From Dasypus novemcinctus (lineage: Eukaryota; Chordata; Mammalia; Cingulata; Dasypodidae), in contig NC_080701.1 of NCBI RefSeq assembly GCF_030445035.2, positions 23,962,798 through 24,026,797 of the forward strand: a DNA stretch of 64,000 nt, given 5' to 3'. Of this stretch, positions 11,579 to 23,329 are shown in pieces (the stretch's first letter is position 1; every line of letters begins with the position of its first letter). The notes beneath the pieces are model-generated. The model saw nothing but the letters and a program-made list of their open reading frames with translations, was not told the origin of the DNA and ran no database searches. Position numbers and translations under genes: made by a program.

Positions 11579-12487
11579 TATTTCATCAAAATTAACTTTT
11601 GCACTTGAAAAACAACTGTAAGAAAATAAAAAGGCACAAACTGAGAAATATTTTCTAATCATGTATCTGATAAAGGACTTATATGTAGAACAAATTAAGA
11701 ACCTTTACCATTCTATAAGACAAACAATCTAATTTAAAAATGGGCAAAGATTTGAATGCACATTTCACCAAAAAAGATATATGAATGTATAATAAACACA
11801 TAAAAAGACACTCATCATCTTTAGCATTAGTGAGATATCCAAAGGGAAGTGGTTAGAGGAAATGCTTCTGACCCACTAGAAATGGTTAACACACAAAAAA
11901 GATGGACAATAAAAAATGTTGGCAAGGATGGGATATGGTGAAACCCCGTACATTACTGATTGGAATGTAAAGTGGTACAGCCACTTTCAAAAACAGTTTG
12001 GAGATTTCTTAAAAGGTTCAACATAATTCTTCAATACAACCCTGAACTCCCATTGCTAGGTACCTACCCAAGAGTAATAAAACATGTGTCCCACCAGAAC
12101 ATCTCCAAAAATCTTAATAGCAATATAAATATTTGTCAATACTTATTAGACAGTAAGTGGCAACCTAATGGACTATTAGACAACCAAATAGCATGAATGG
12201 GCAAACAAAATGGAATACCATCCAGCAATGAAAAACCACATATTGCATGAATCCAGTTACACTAAAAGTTAAAAAAAAAAAAAAAAAAAAAAAAGATCTA
12301 TAGATACAGAAATCAAGTTAATCGTTTTCTGGGGTTGTTAATGGAAAAAAGCAATTTTGTGTAATTAGACATAAGAGATATAATTGGAGAAAAGGAAAGA
12401 TAAATCTGTACAGTGTTGATGGTTTCACAGTTTTATATATTTACAAAAAATAAACCAAGTTTTACACTTGTGGTTGTTGTAGGAAAA
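11579..12487 (+). mobile_element. LINE-1 element D: ORF2 3' end and 3'UTR
   Basis: The plus strand resumes ORF2 ('tctgataaaggacttatatg', 'caccaaaaaagatatatgaa', 'ggaatgtaaagtggtacagc' encoding a WxxxKVVQPLSKTVW-like block at about 11960) and ends in the terminal ORF2 region near 12250. An A run at 12268-12294 is followed by old L1-like 3'UTR up to about 12480. Multiple stops and frameshifts. Confidence 0.75.
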
Positions 12488-14135
12488 GAGGAGAGAAAAG
12501 GCGGTGGGCCATGGGGCTGAAACCTAGTGCTTATTGGTCAGGGAGGTTGGGTCTCTACAACACCAAGTTCTGGGACATAATTCCAAAGAGTTCTAGTTCT
12601 CTCAAATTCTGTGTCTCTTCTGGGGCTTTGATATATTCCTTTTCTTGGACCATGTCTTCTATTAGTATGGATGGTAATTTTTTGCTGATGTCTAGGCATC
12701 TGATGAGGGTGTGGTTTATTCAGATGCTCAATTTCTCTTTTGTAGGGATTTAGTGGTGTGAGGCTGTGTTACCATTGCTCTTTGATTCTTGGCTCCACTG
12801 GATTATGTGCCTGATAGTTGCTCAAAACTGGGCTGTGCACCCTGTAATTGGTTGCAGACTTGCTTCCTAGGGCTTTGGGGTGGGGGGGCAAGCTATAAAG
12901 GCTGGGAAAATCCTCTCTTAACTTTCTCACGTGTACTTCCTTCATCTTCCAGCAGATGGTGCTCTTTGGCGGTTCTCAGTTCAATGTCTGATCAGAGCGT
13001 TATTTGCTGCAACACAGACCAACTCAATGTGATAGGGCTTCCTACCTGGAAGCTAAGAGCCTTCTAATTCAAACTTTCTCAGAGACAGTTCTCCAGCCTT
13101 CTCTGGCAGCCCTTGCCCTTTTCCTGGGTAGGAACTATTTCCACTCCCATCTGAGTTCTCAACAATTGGCCTCAGTTAATAGAGAGGGAGATTGGGAGGG
13201 TTGTATATCTTTAGCTTCTTGCTGGCACCCAAGGCAAACCAACAGTGTACCTCACTCAGCCTGAAAGGGCTCATGTGACACAGCAGACCAAATTTGTGAG
13301 TCAAAAACTGAGTCTGCCTTAGGCTGTATTCCTCTCTCTCCTTTCCTGGGGAGGTGTGTTCTCAGTATCAGTCTTGGCTAGAAGAGAGGGAGATTGCAAG
13401 GGGAGGGTTTCTCCAGTCCTGTGCCAGCTCCCAGAGTAAACTGGTGTGGTCCTACCTGACCTGGAAGGGCTAGTGGGACACAGCAGACTAAATTTGTGGA
13501 TCAGAAGCTGAGTCAGCCTTAGGCTGTGTCCTTCTCTCTTACCTTTCCTGGGATGGCGGGACCCTAGAGCCCCTTTTGTCTGTACTAGTAGGCCCAGAGG
13601 TCTGAGAATTCTAACGTGTCTTTAGTGTGAGGGATGGTGCCAGCACCAGAAACCGCTGGTTTCAACTCACAGTTCTGTCATCGTGATTCACCTCCTTTGT
13701 CCCTTTCTCTTCCAGGCAGTGTCCAGTCTTCACCTGGTGTCCTAAACCCTAGAAGATCTTTTCCCACGCTGTGTTAGCCTGTCCTTTAGACATTTTTCTG
13801 GAGAAGAGAGTCCCATGTCTTTCTAGTCTGCAGTCTCTCCAGAAGTCTGTAGCTGAACTCTTTTAAGAAGTGTTTAGTTCATTTACCCAATGTGAAAGTT
13901 TGTTTATATCTCCCTGCAGATACTGTCTCTCCTTAGATTTTGGTCCAGTTCCTTGCTGTGTGACTTCAGCCCTCCCACACAATGGGTTTGAAAAATACAT
14001 GAATTGGAAGACAATGTGGCTTTTTTTTTCATCTTAATATTGGGAGTAATGCTCCTTTCATTTCTTTACATCCCAAGACAGAAGCTGAACGTCAAATTTA
14101 TTTTTGAATGTTAAATATTGAATTCTTAGTAAACC
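12488..14135 (-). mobile_element. LINE-1 element E: 5'UTR with repeated promoter-like units
   Basis: The G+C-rich segment aligns by eye with the 5'UTR of elements A and B ('tttttgctgatgtctaggca' against 'tttattgatgtcttcgcatc'), so it is LINE-1 5'UTR read on the minus strand. Two tandem units of 201 bp occur: 'gacacagcagac' followed by 'aaatttgtg' is at 13276 and again at 13477, with the 'gccttaggctgt' block repeated too. ORF1 itself is missing. The right edge is approximate. Confidence 0.6.
13075..13555 (-). repeat. Tandem 201-bp LINE-1 5'UTR units
   Basis: Two diverged head-to-tail copies, about 13075-13345 and 13346-13555, share 'agagagggagattg', 'ctgaaagggct/ctggaagggct', 'gacacagcagac' and 'cttaggctgt'. 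Tandem 5'UTR monomers are known as promoters in rodent LINE-1s; a promoter role here is inferred. Confidence 0.6.
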
Positions 14136-15070
14136 TGTTAGGGATTGAATCATGTTTTACTGGAAAACATAATCAAATCTGGATCTGTGTTCCTGTGAGC
14201 AAAAACCCAACAGTAAATAGGGCCATCAAAGATGCTATATTAAGTGTATTAAGTTAAGGTGCAGGCGCATTTGTATTTTTTTGTTTTGTTTGTGGTCTTT
14301 CTTTCTTTCTGCTAAAGATGCAGACTCATTTGTGTATAGGATATTCATAGATCCTATTTTAGATGAGGCCAGACTGAATCAGGGTGAGCTTTAATCCATA
14401 TAAAACAGTGGAGATTTGGAAGTAGTCAGTCAGTAGAAACCAGAAGTCAGAAAAAGCCAGAGAAGGAAGGAAATTGTCCTGTGATGAAGGTAGAGATGCA
14501 GCCAGAAACTTAAAGGATTGCAGCAAGCCAGCACCAGAACATTACAGACTCCAGAGGAAAGCATGGCATGTCAGTACCTTGATTGTGGACTTCTAACCTC
14601 CAAAATCTTGAGATAATAAATTTCTGTTGCTTAAGCCAATCCATTTTGTGCTATTTTTTTTTTTTACAAATCATTTTATTTATTTGTCCTATCCCCCTCA
14701 TTGTTTTGAGTTCACTATCTGCTTTTTGTGTCCATTCACTATGTAATCTTTGTGTCTGCTCATCTTCTTTTTAGGAGGCACTAGGAACCAAACCTGGTGC
14801 CTCCCATGTGGCAGAGAGGCACTCAATTGCTTGAGTCACCTCAGCTTCCTGTTTTGCTGTGTCTCTCATTGTCTTTCCTCTTTGTGTCTCCTTGTTGTAT
14901 CAGCTCATAATGCCTGCCTGTTGTGCCAACTTACTGTCTTGCTTGTCTTCTCCAGAAGGCACCAGGAACTGAACCCAGGTCCTCCCATGTGGTAGGTTGG
15001 AGCTCAATTGCTTGAGCCACATCTGCTTCCCTATCGTAGCATTTTTCATAGCAGTCCTGGGAAATAAAGA
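14136..15070 (+). mobile_element. MaLR-type LTR interrupted by SINEs
   Basis: Starts 'tgttagggattgaatcatg' and runs through 'gatgaggccagactgaatca', 'accttgattgtggacttcta' and 'gagataataaatttctgttg', the order of MLT1-like LTRs read forward, with AATAAA near 14616. A SINE pair is inserted at about 14655-15034, after which the LTR tail 'tagcagtcctgggaaa' follows. Confidence 0.7.
14655..15034 (-). mobile_element. Pair of DAS-like SINE units, head-to-tail
   Basis: Two units on the minus strand. Each ends (plus sense) with a tRNA-like head in reverse: 'gcctcccatgtggcagagaggcactcaattgcttgagtcac' region near 14800-14850 and 'gtcctcccatgtggtaggtt...gcttgagccac' near 14980-15025. The T-rich tail occurs only at the left edge (14655-14665), suggesting a dimeric element rather than two separate insertions. 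Confidence 0.65.
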
Positions 15071-15099
15071 TAAAACTCAACTTATTAAGAATGCACTAT

Positions 15100-15354
15100 A
15101 GTCTTTATTTTTTTATTTTTATTGTTTTTTTAAAGATTTATTTTTATTTATTTCTCCCCTTCCCCCCATTGTCTGCTCTGCGTCCATTTGCCGTGTGTTC
15201 TTCTGCGTCCACTTGCATTATCAGGTGGCACTGGGAAACTGCATCTCTTTTTGTTGCATCATCTTGCTGCATCAGCTCTCCATGTGTGCAGTGCCACTCC
15301 TGGGTGGGCTGCGCTTTTTTCACGTGGGGCAGTTCTCCTTGCAGGGCACACTCT
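15100..15354 (-). mobile_element. DAS SINE lacking its tRNA head
   Basis: Body sequence 'attgtctgctctgcgtccat', 'tgcatcatcttgctgcatca' and 'ggggcagttctccttgcagg' with a T-rich left end marks a DAS SINE in minus orientation. Homology stops at 'gggcacactc' before the tRNA-like head, so it is 5'-truncated. Confidence 0.8.
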
Positions 15355-15482
15355 TAAGTATCTCTTTTTTTAATAACATGGCCTATAAGTTTTCTTTTTC
15401 CTAATGTCTTTTTTAGGATTGGTGTAAAAACCGTGCTTGCATACAGAAAATGTTTAGAAAGTACCTATGTAAGACTGACATA

Positions 15483-15916
15483 TGTTTTAGTTTGCAGTGC
15501 TGTTCAAGCAAATACTATGAAATGTGCTGGCTTTTACAATTGGGATTTTTTTTTTAGCTTACAAACTTACAATTATGAGGCCATGAAAATGTCCTTATCA
15601 AGACATCATCAAGATGATACATTCTCCCCAAAGAGCATCTGCCAGCAATCCTGACTCCGCTGTCACATGGCTAGGCACATGGCAGTATCCACTGGTCTCT
15701 CCCTTTTCTCAGGTTTCTCAGGTCTCTCTTCATTGGAAATTCATTCTTTTATAAAGTACTTCAATACGAGGTTTAAGACCCACCCTAAATGAGATGGGTC
15801 ACATCTTAACTTAAGATCCTACTCACCAAAAGATCCTCCTTACAATGGGTCCACACCTACAAGAATGTATTAACTTTAAGAAGATACATTTCTGGGGTAC
15901 ATACATCTTCAAATCA
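15483..15916 (-). repeat. 3' LTR of the MaLR element
   Basis: On the plus strand it starts 'tgttttagtttgc' and ends with the reverse complement of a TGATTTGAAG start. It shares 'agacatcatcaagatgatac', 'gtttaagacccaccctaaat', 'cacatcttaacttaagatcc' and 'tttctggggtacata' with the right LTR. Confidence 0.8.
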
Positions 15917-17087
15917 TCGCACTACACATTCTGGACCTCCGAAAGATATTCTTTCCATATGCAAAATACATTCATTTCATCACAATATCCCCAATGCTTT
16001 AATCAGTTCAGTAACAATATTAATCTCAAGTCTCATCAATATTGGTTATAGGTGTGGTTTGCCCTGGGGCACAGTTCCCATCCATCTGTGGACCTGTGAA
16101 ACTTAGGAAAGAAATTATCTGCTTCCAACATACAATGGAGAAAGAATCCTAAGATAAACATTCTTATTTCCATAGAGAGAAATTGGAAGGAAAACAGGGG
16201 TCATGGGTCTCAAACAATTTCAAACACCTACAGGGGTTTAGATTTCAAGGTCTGAGAGTCATCTATGGGGAAATGGTTAGTTAGTCCACCAGACTTGATG
16301 AGCAGCAGTCCCACCCTTTCCAAGTGTTTATACAGCGGCCCTGCTCTCCTCAAAGATGGGGGTGAAGACTCCAACATCTTCAGGCATTAGGATAATGGCC
16401 AAGCTCTCAGCTCCACCTTCATCAAGCATGGATTGTTGACCAGACTCTAGGGTCCACCCTCATCAAGCATCGGTGCGGCAGCCAGACTAGGCTCCACCAT
16501 TGTCAAACATTGGGGTGGCATCCAACCTCTCCACAATTCCCAGGCCATCTAAGACACCTGGGATGGTTACACTTTTCCTGAAAAACAGGGTGGAAGGCCC
16601 ATCCTCACCAAGATTTGTAGCATACTCACTCTTCCCACATAATTTGGGGTCTGCTCTACTGGCCCAAGAAGATGTCTTCAGTCCAGACCTTAACTTCCAT
16701 GGTTCTGCCTTTAAAGTCACTTTTCCTTTCAGTCTTTTCTTTTTCTGTCCCTTTAGTCCAGGGTGGCAGAAGTTCTGTTCATTCAGATCTCACAAAAACC
16801 TTGCTGTTTTTGCCTGTTATACACACAGGTCCAAACTATTAGACAATAGAACTTTCCACAGATCTTTCCTGCACCTCCAATCCTGATTTGCACTGAAATG
16901 GCTGACTGGATCCACATTCAGTTAAGCCCTCATATGGAGCACTATTCTATGAGGACTCACTTTCTGGAAGCTCAGGATTTTGTAAGCTACTGATTTCATG
17001 TTTCTTTGTGTCCAGGAGTTCAGTTGTCAGCTTATACTTTTCCTCTGGAGTTTTACTATAATCTGCAAGGAGAAGCCATGCTGTACT

Positions 17088-17339
17088 TTATAGTTTGGAA
17101 ATCTCTTCAGCAAAATATGCAAGCTCGTCCCTTTCAAATTCTGCTTTCCATCTAACACCAGTGCTCAATTTTGTCAAATTCTCTGCCACTTTAAAACAAG
17201 GGTCACTTTTCTTCAAATTTTCAGTGACACATTCATTTTCTATCAAGCATTTCACAATTTTTCCAGCATAACCAATTAATAAGTTGTTTCCACATTTTTG
17301 ATATTTTTCAAAAGCAGCACCCCACTTTCCTGATACCAA
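17088..17339 (-). pseudogene. MaLR interior reading frame (gag-position remnant)
   Basis: The first 83 codons of the MaLR interior form an open frame beginning just downstream of the putative primer site (MVSGKWGAAFEKYQ). In primate THE1/MST elements the same place reads 'accaggaagtggggtgctgc', which this resembles. The frame is rich in charged residues but has no catalytic motif. Downstream (to 15917) the interior is closed by stops. MaLR interiors are usually degenerate, so this is probably residual coding sequence rather than a gene. Confidence 0.5.
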
Positions 17340-17343
17340 AATC

Positions 17344-17767
17344 TGTTCTAGTTTGCTAAGTGGCTCAAGCAGATACCATGAAATGAGTTGAATTCTGAGG
17401 TTATGAAAATGTACAAATCAAGGCATCATCAAGGCAATACCTCCTCCCTGAAGACCAACTGCTGGTGATCCTGGACTTCTCTATCACAAGGCAAGGCTTG
17501 TGGTGCCATCTGCTGGTCTCTTCCTTCTCTTTCAGGTTTCATTTCTTCCAGAATCTGGCTTCCATGGCTTTTTCTCATTGTCTAAATTTCATTCTCTTAT
17601 AAGGGACTTCAGTAGAGGATTAAGACCCACTATGAATGAGTGTGTCACATCTTAAGTTAAGATCCTACTCATCAAAAGATCCTACTTTCAATGGGTCCAT
17701 ACCCATATGAATCGATTAACTATAAGAACATGCTTTTCTGGGGTACATACAGCACTTCAAACCATCA
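17344..17767 (-). repeat. 5' LTR of the MaLR element
   Basis: On the plus strand it starts 'tgttctagtttgctaag' and ends with the reverse complement of TGATGGTTTGAAG. It pairs with the LTR at 15483-15916. Confidence 0.8.
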
Positions 17768-17916
17768 CGACATTTTTTTTCCTTTGGAATCAATACATAC
17801 ATAGATGAAGTTATCTATATCTAAATATTTCTTCCACTGGAAAGTTTTAGGTTATAAATTAAATCTACAGATGAATAGTGTAGTGTTGAATAAGACATGA
17901 AGAAAACAGCGCAAAT

Positions 17917-18493
17917 ATTTTAGTTTGCTAAAAGCTGCTGAAAGCAATGTACCAGAAATGTGTTGGCTTTTATAATTTATTAGGTTAAAAGCTTACAGTT
18001 CTGAGGCCATAAAAATGTCCAAATTAAGGCATTAGATGAAGCTCTTTCCCTGAAGTCCTGGAGATCCTGGACGCCTGCCCATGGCAAGGCACATTGGTGG
18101 CTCTGCCAATCTCTGCTTTCTCCTCCAGCCTCACTTTCTCCCTGAGCTCTGCTGTGGATGATCAGGCACGTGGCAGTATCCACTTTTCTCTCCCCTCTCC
18201 TCTGGGCCACATTTCTTCAACTTCTGGTTGCTCCGTCTGTGGCTTTTCTCTCTTCTGGGTTCATTAATTTCAACTTCTGGAGGCTACTTTCTGTCTTTGG
18301 GGCTTTTTTCCTCTGTATGCGTGGTTTTTATTCCTCAATTTATATAGAACTCCATTAAGAGAATTAAGACATACCCTGCTCTACGGAGCAATCTAATCAC
18401 ATGGCCTGTAGCAGATTTAATCTAATCAAAGGTTCACAATAGGTTCAATTTAAGAATATAATTTTCTGGCATCCACACAAAAGATTCGAACCA
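17917..18493 (-). mobile_element. MaLR-type solo LTR
   Basis: Starts 'tattttagtttgctaaaagctgctg' in the plus direction and passes 'atgtgttggcttttataatt', 'cttacagttctgaggccata', 'gcacgtggcagtatccactt' and 'ttttctggcatccacacaaaag'. It is related to, but a different subtype from, the LTRs at 15483 and 17344. Confidence 0.7.
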
Positions 18494-20841
18494 AAACGGT
18501 AAGTATTTGAGAGTGATTTTGATAAAGTAAATTAGGTATAAAATTTTGGAAATCTGGAGGAGCAAAAATTTACATTTGCTGAAGTTAATAAATTCAGGAA
18601 GACACTGTCTTCCTTGGACAAGAACAAAAGGGAAAATGTTGCCCAGAGCTCCCAATTTCAGCATTAATGCTACTTCTGCTATTGGAACACACTGTGTATT
18701 CTGAAGCTACCCTATCTGGGGACTCCTGCTATTCCACCTACTTAACTGCCTCTGTTTTCACTGCTAATGTGCCACTCTCAGATATGGCTATAGAGAAAAA
18801 AAAATGTTCCTTTCAACTTACAATTTTCCTACTTCCTGCCAGTGTTCTTCATTGACAGATCCCCATATAAAGCTGAGCCAGCAAAAGAGTTGGGGATTCC
18901 TGTGTACCACCCCAGCACCACCACCTTGCGTTGGTGTGGAACATCCACTACCATTGGTGAAAGCTCCTGTATTTTATGCATGATTGTTTTGTGGCTCACA
19001 GTTTCTCTAGTAATGAAAAAGAGGATTTGAGAAATATGGCTTTATAAGTTGGGGCAAACATGGAGACAAGCTATGACAGACACAATCTGGCACAGTCCTT
19101 ACATTTGGCAAATAAGGATGAATATGCCCTTCTATCCATATTTAAACAGTCATACAACAAAATACTGTTCCCACTCAATGGAATGTAACCATTTCTCATG
19201 CTAGTGAGGATGCGCTCACCTTCTCACAAAGAGAGAAACAACTTCTCATCAGTCACTGTATCCAAACTCAGTATGAATTCACCTGGATAATCCCTGATTT
19301 AAAGAGTACCCTATAAATTTAACAAATACCAGCTGTCATATCAAATAGGAGGGGAAAGAGAAGACACCTATTCATAGCCACTAAATGTTCTTCTTTCTAT
19401 AACAAATCACAAGACCGTGGCTGATGTCTGAAGTTTCCTTTTCTTACTGCCCACTTACACTGTTAAATGTCTTTCTTTAATAGGTCATAAGACCATGATT
19501 GATGTCCATGGTTTCCTCTTTTTACTACTCATTTTGTGTTCCTCTGACCTTTAGCCAGAACATCAGTTGGTGAGGGATTCTTTTCATTGGTGGAAAAACC
19601 CACACTCTTTTTTCCTCAAGTGTCTTAGTCATTGGACTTGCCTAATTTTGGTTGCCATAGTCACTCATATCCATGTGTCACAGCTGTAAATAAGGTAAAA
19701 AACAAACACAAATAAATAACAAACCTGATATTACATTACAACATGTAGTAAGAACTTATTTGCCTGATGCTTCAGTAGAAAGAGGAGTCTCAAATTGTCA
19801 GAATTCTGTCTCAACTGCCAGGAAAATTAAACCAGTTGTATTATTTGGTGGATATTCAGACACCTGAACATAGCTTTGCATGTGACTTATTAGGAGTAAA
19901 GACAGGCATAAACACTCTGATTTCCATTTCTTGAATACAGAACTTCATATTTTGGTTTTGGAAGGAAGAGCAACAATATTTATCCCTGATTTAAAGCATA
20001 TGTTACATCTGTTCAGACTGCAACAATGCCCTGCAAGGAGTTATATCTCAGTATTGCTGTAATTGTGGCCACACTAAGCCGTTCCTCATATCTATAAAGC
20101 TACCACCTTATGGATGACTAGGAATGCGGTAAGATTTCCATGATTGTACGGCTATAGCTAGACTAAGTTTTGCTAAAATTGAGTTTCTTGGTGCATTCAG
20201 ATTTAACACATCTCCTTGTGTCAATTGTTCCTTTCTAAGAATTTATCTTTTTTCACAAAGTAGATCAGACAATTTGCTTACTATGTTAGTATCACTGTAT
20301 TTAAACTGATTTCTCCTTATTCATTCTAGACATTGGTTATTAGTGTTTTTGCCTTTTTTTTTAAAAAAAGTGACCCTTTAAAGGGCTAATCAATAACACT
20401 AGTATTTTCCAAGAAGCAGCATTTGGCTTTCTTAATTTTCTCTGCTATGTTTTATTTTTCTATTCATTCATTTCTACTCTCATTTTTATTTTGGGGGGTT
20501 ATTTTGTGATTCTCCTTCTAGCTTTTTAAGTTACCTGACCAGTTAATTTTCCTTATTAATATCTACCTATCTTTATTAATATCTATCACAGATTTAGCTA
20601 AATCTTAAGTTTTGATATCCAACTTTTGTTATTACTCAGCTCTCAGTAATCATTTTCGAATTGATAATTGAGGATGACTCAAAAGTTGATTATTTCTCAT
20701 CCATACATTGTTTCTAGGCTCCAAGATCAAGATCTAAGGTTTTTCGATGTCTCCAAAACATCTTGAACACTACAGATCCCTGCTGACTTCATGATCTAAG
20801 CAAATATTTTCTTATTTCTATTGTGCATTCTTATGTGGCCC
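18494..20841. other. Unassigned region
   Basis: About 2.3 kb with no convincing gene. Short plus frames at 18667-18855 and 18842-19030 have no recognisable motif. A two-copy tandem repeat lies at 19383-19532. A purine/pyrimidine-symmetric T/A run occurs at 20355-20368. It may contain very old ERV sequence, but I could not identify it. Confidence 0.4.
19383..19532. repeat. Two-copy tandem repeat of about 78 bp
   Basis: 'taaatgttcttctttctata', 'acaagaccgtggctgatgtc' and 'gtttccttttcttac' at 19387-19441 recur with changes as 'taaatgtctttctttaatag', 'ataagaccatgattgatgtc' and 'gtttcctctttttac' at 19463-19518. Confidence 0.6.
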
Positions 20842-20849
20842 AAGAATGA

Positions 20850-21236
20850 TTGGGAAGCAGACTTGGTCCAGTGGTTAGGGCGTCCGTCTACCACATGGGA
20901 GGTCCGCGGTTCAAACCCTGGACCTCCTTGACCCTTGTGGAGCTGGCCCATGCACAGTGCTGATGCCACGCAGGGGTGTCCCCCGTGTAGGGGAGCCCCA
21001 TGCGCAAGAAGTGCACCCCGTAAGGAGAGCCTCCCAGTGTGAAAGAAAGTGCAGCCTGCCAAGGAATGGTGCCGCACACACAGAGAGCTGGTGCAACAAG
21101 ATGACGCAACAAAAAAAGACACAGATTCCCATGCCGCTGACAACAACAGAAGTGGACAAAGAAGAACATGCAGCAAATAGACACAGAGAACAGACAATTG
21201 GGTGGGTGGAAGGGGAGAGAAATAAAATTGAAAAAA
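20850..21236 (+). mobile_element. Full-length DAS SINE with intact-looking Pol III boxes
   Basis: The best-preserved SINE of the window. The tRNA-like head starts 'tgggaagcagacttgg'. An A box-like 'tggtccagtgg' lies at 20864-20874 and a B box-like 'ggttcaaaccc' at 20908-20918. A G+C-rich body and an A-rich tail (21225-21236) follow. Target duplication 'aagaatga' at 20842-20849 and 21237-21244. Minus-strand open frames of up to 133 codons across it are antisense artefacts. Confidence 0.92.
20864..20918 (+). promoter_or_regulatory. Internal RNA polymerase III promoter (A and B boxes) of the SINE
   Basis: A box-like 20864-20874 and B box-like 20908-20918 have tRNA-type spacing (33 bp between). 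The B box differs from GGTTCGANNCC only at the G (A here), a CpG decay position. Whether it is transcribed is unknown. Confidence 0.6.
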
Positions 21237-21244
21237 AAGAATGA

Positions 21245-21754
21245 GAACTACATTTAGATTTTTTCAAGTACATATGGCTTCTTTGGTTGCTTTGTTATTA
21301 ATGAAGCTTAGCTTATTTTCCCTATGTTCAGATACTATACTCTATTTGATTTAAATCCTTTGGAAGTGTTGAGACTTGTTTTATTGCCTAGAATATAGGC
21401 TATTATTGTATTATGCCATATGCTTGAAGAGTATGGAGTAGGTACAGATTCTATAAAATTTCAGTATGTAAATTTTGTTAGTGATATTATTTAAATAGTC
21501 AATATTCCTACTTAATTTTATGTCTGCTTATTTAATGGCTAATTATAGAGGTGTGTTAAAATGTCACATTATAAATATACAATATCTTATCTTCATTTTT
21601 AATGTCACCAATTTATTCTCTATTTATGTTAAAACCAGGTTATCTGGCACACATTAAGGTAAGAAAACGAAACTCTTATCTTTGTGAAGTGTTCCTCTTT
21701 ATCTGTAGCAATGATTTTTACCCTACCATTTCCATCCTTTTCTTTTCAAAATAT
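21245..21754. other. Unassigned AT-rich spacer
   Basis: No gene or familiar repeat recognised between a SINE and a LINE-1/HAL1 remnant. 21660-21754 resembles general old LINE sequence but was not assigned. Confidence 0.3.
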
Positions 21755-22250
21755 CCACAATAGGAATAATGGAAGACAAATAATAATAATAATAATTTTA
21801 TCAAAGTGCTGAAAGAAAATGGCCAATCTATAATTAAATCACCTATGAAAATAAGGTTTAGTAGTGAAGGAAATGTTAAAACATTTTCTGGACAGACAAA
21901 ACTGAGAATTCATCAGCAGTAGGTCCACAATAACGAATTACTAAAGGACGTTCTTCAGGCAGAACAAAAATTATCCCAAGGAAAGACTAGAGATGCAAGA
22001 AGTCAAACAAATTAATAAAACAATTTAATATGGATAAATTAGAATTAATACTGAAAGTATAAAAATAATATTTTTTCTTGAGGGGTGTTAAAAATAAAGA
22101 AATAAAGTACAATAAAATATAAATGTACATGTTTGTCAGAGAAGCAATGAAAATGTTAAATAAAAGTACCATTTATCAATAGACTTTGTTATGTCAAAGG
22201 TGCAGGTTGTTAAACCTATAGCAACCATTAAAAGAAATATTAAAGCATCA
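21755..22250 (+). mobile_element. Old LINE-1/HAL1 ORF1 3' part, extra copy
   Basis: Closely parallels 24680-25110 in block Y1: 'ggaataatggaagacaaata', 'aagtgctgaaagaaaatggc', 'agcctatgaaaataa'-type block, 'gagaattcatcagcagtagg', 'tactaaaggacgttcttcag', then 'gagaagcaatgaaaatgtta'. In old LINE-1s this encodes the ORF1 C-terminal end. Either an independent insertion of the same family or a partial fourth copy of block Y. Confidence 0.65.
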
Positions 22251-23329
22251 TATCTTCCCAAAAAAGAGAACAAAAGAGTGGAATGGTTCTTAAAATTCAG
22301 TCAAAAAGATGGCAAGTAATTGAAGAAAGAACATAGAATAGGTGGGATAAATAGAAAGCATGCAAATAGTAACTAGATCAAATGTACCTTATACATTTGA
22401 TTAACAATTTATAGATTAAAAGCATCAGTAACTATGTATTAATAAATTGCAAAAATAAATGTTCCTTCTGCCATATACAGACTGTCAGACTGGAACTACA
22501 CACATACACAAATACAGGTGACACATTTTATGGTATGTATAAGATGCATCTAAACATGTGGATGGCCATCCTTTCAGGTTAACTGAAGCAGGATAAAGAT
22601 GCAAATTCCATTTTTACAAGTCACTGAAATTTATAGTTGTTGTTACTGCCACTCGAAATTGAAGCTTAACTAGTGTATTTTTGTAAAACAACTTATTTTC
22701 AATTTCTCCCTGAAGATTTTCACCTTTCTGTACCCTCAGGGATTTCTCAGCAAAGAGCCTTGGCATTTGACCTGAAGCATATTGACATCACACATACCTT
22801 ACAAGTTAGAGATTGTGTATTTTTCTGGAAAGATTTAGGCTCCCCTGGAAACATTTGCTTACATTTCCAGGAGTAATAAATCTAGGGAATTTAATCTGCT
22901 CTCCCTAGAGAGGATTTATTTGTATTCCAGAACAAATGCCTCTCTCGCCTCCTCTCTCTCCTCCTCTCTCTCCTTGCTCTCCAGGTGGGGGAGAAGAGAG
23001 ATAAATATGCCAACCAATCTGTGTAAGTTCAGAAATTCACATTTTGGGGTTCCTCTACTGTGGCACACATCCCTGAACAGGTATGTCCATCAGTCCTCAC
23101 AGTGTAGGGCAAAATCTCAGGCTTTTATGTTTAATTTTTTAAAAAACCTAAATTTTTAAACAAATTCCATAATGAATATTTTTTAAAGTGAAGAACACTT
23201 TAAAATGCAAACTGACACTCCTGCATTACCTGTATTTAAAAGCCTGGGTTTTTGCAAATCCTGTTTTCTGAAAGAGTGATGCAACTTTTGTATATTTAGG
23301 AAATTTTGTTTCTCAAGTGTACCCTGAAT

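Larger units (their letters stand above)
15482..17768 (-). mobile_element. Near-complete MaLR element (LTR-interior-LTR)
   Basis: Two similar LTRs in the same orientation (15483-15916 and 17344-17767) bracket a 1.4-kb interior. The flanks carry the 5-bp direct repeat 'gacat' at 15477-15481 and 17769-17773. Next to the 5' LTR (right side) the minus strand reads 'gattttggtatcagga', the usual sequence after the LTR in MaLR/THE1-type elements. Such elements lack pol and depend on a related ERVL for mobility. Both LTRs have drifted, so insertion is old. Confidence 0.85.

Noticed and set aside
11191..11637. A 148-codon minus frame
   Set aside because: It starts outside an LTR, in LINE-1 sequence, and continues through the LTR; no motif recognised, so not called a gene.
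20850..20925. Possible tRNA gene
   Set aside because: A and B boxes are present, but the segment is the head of a SINE with body, A tail and target duplication.
20796..21273. Overlapping minus-strand frames of 98-133 codons, Cys- and Leu-rich
   Set aside because: They are antisense translations of a DAS SINE; the same peptides recur at every SINE (4803, 15188, 23306, 34060).
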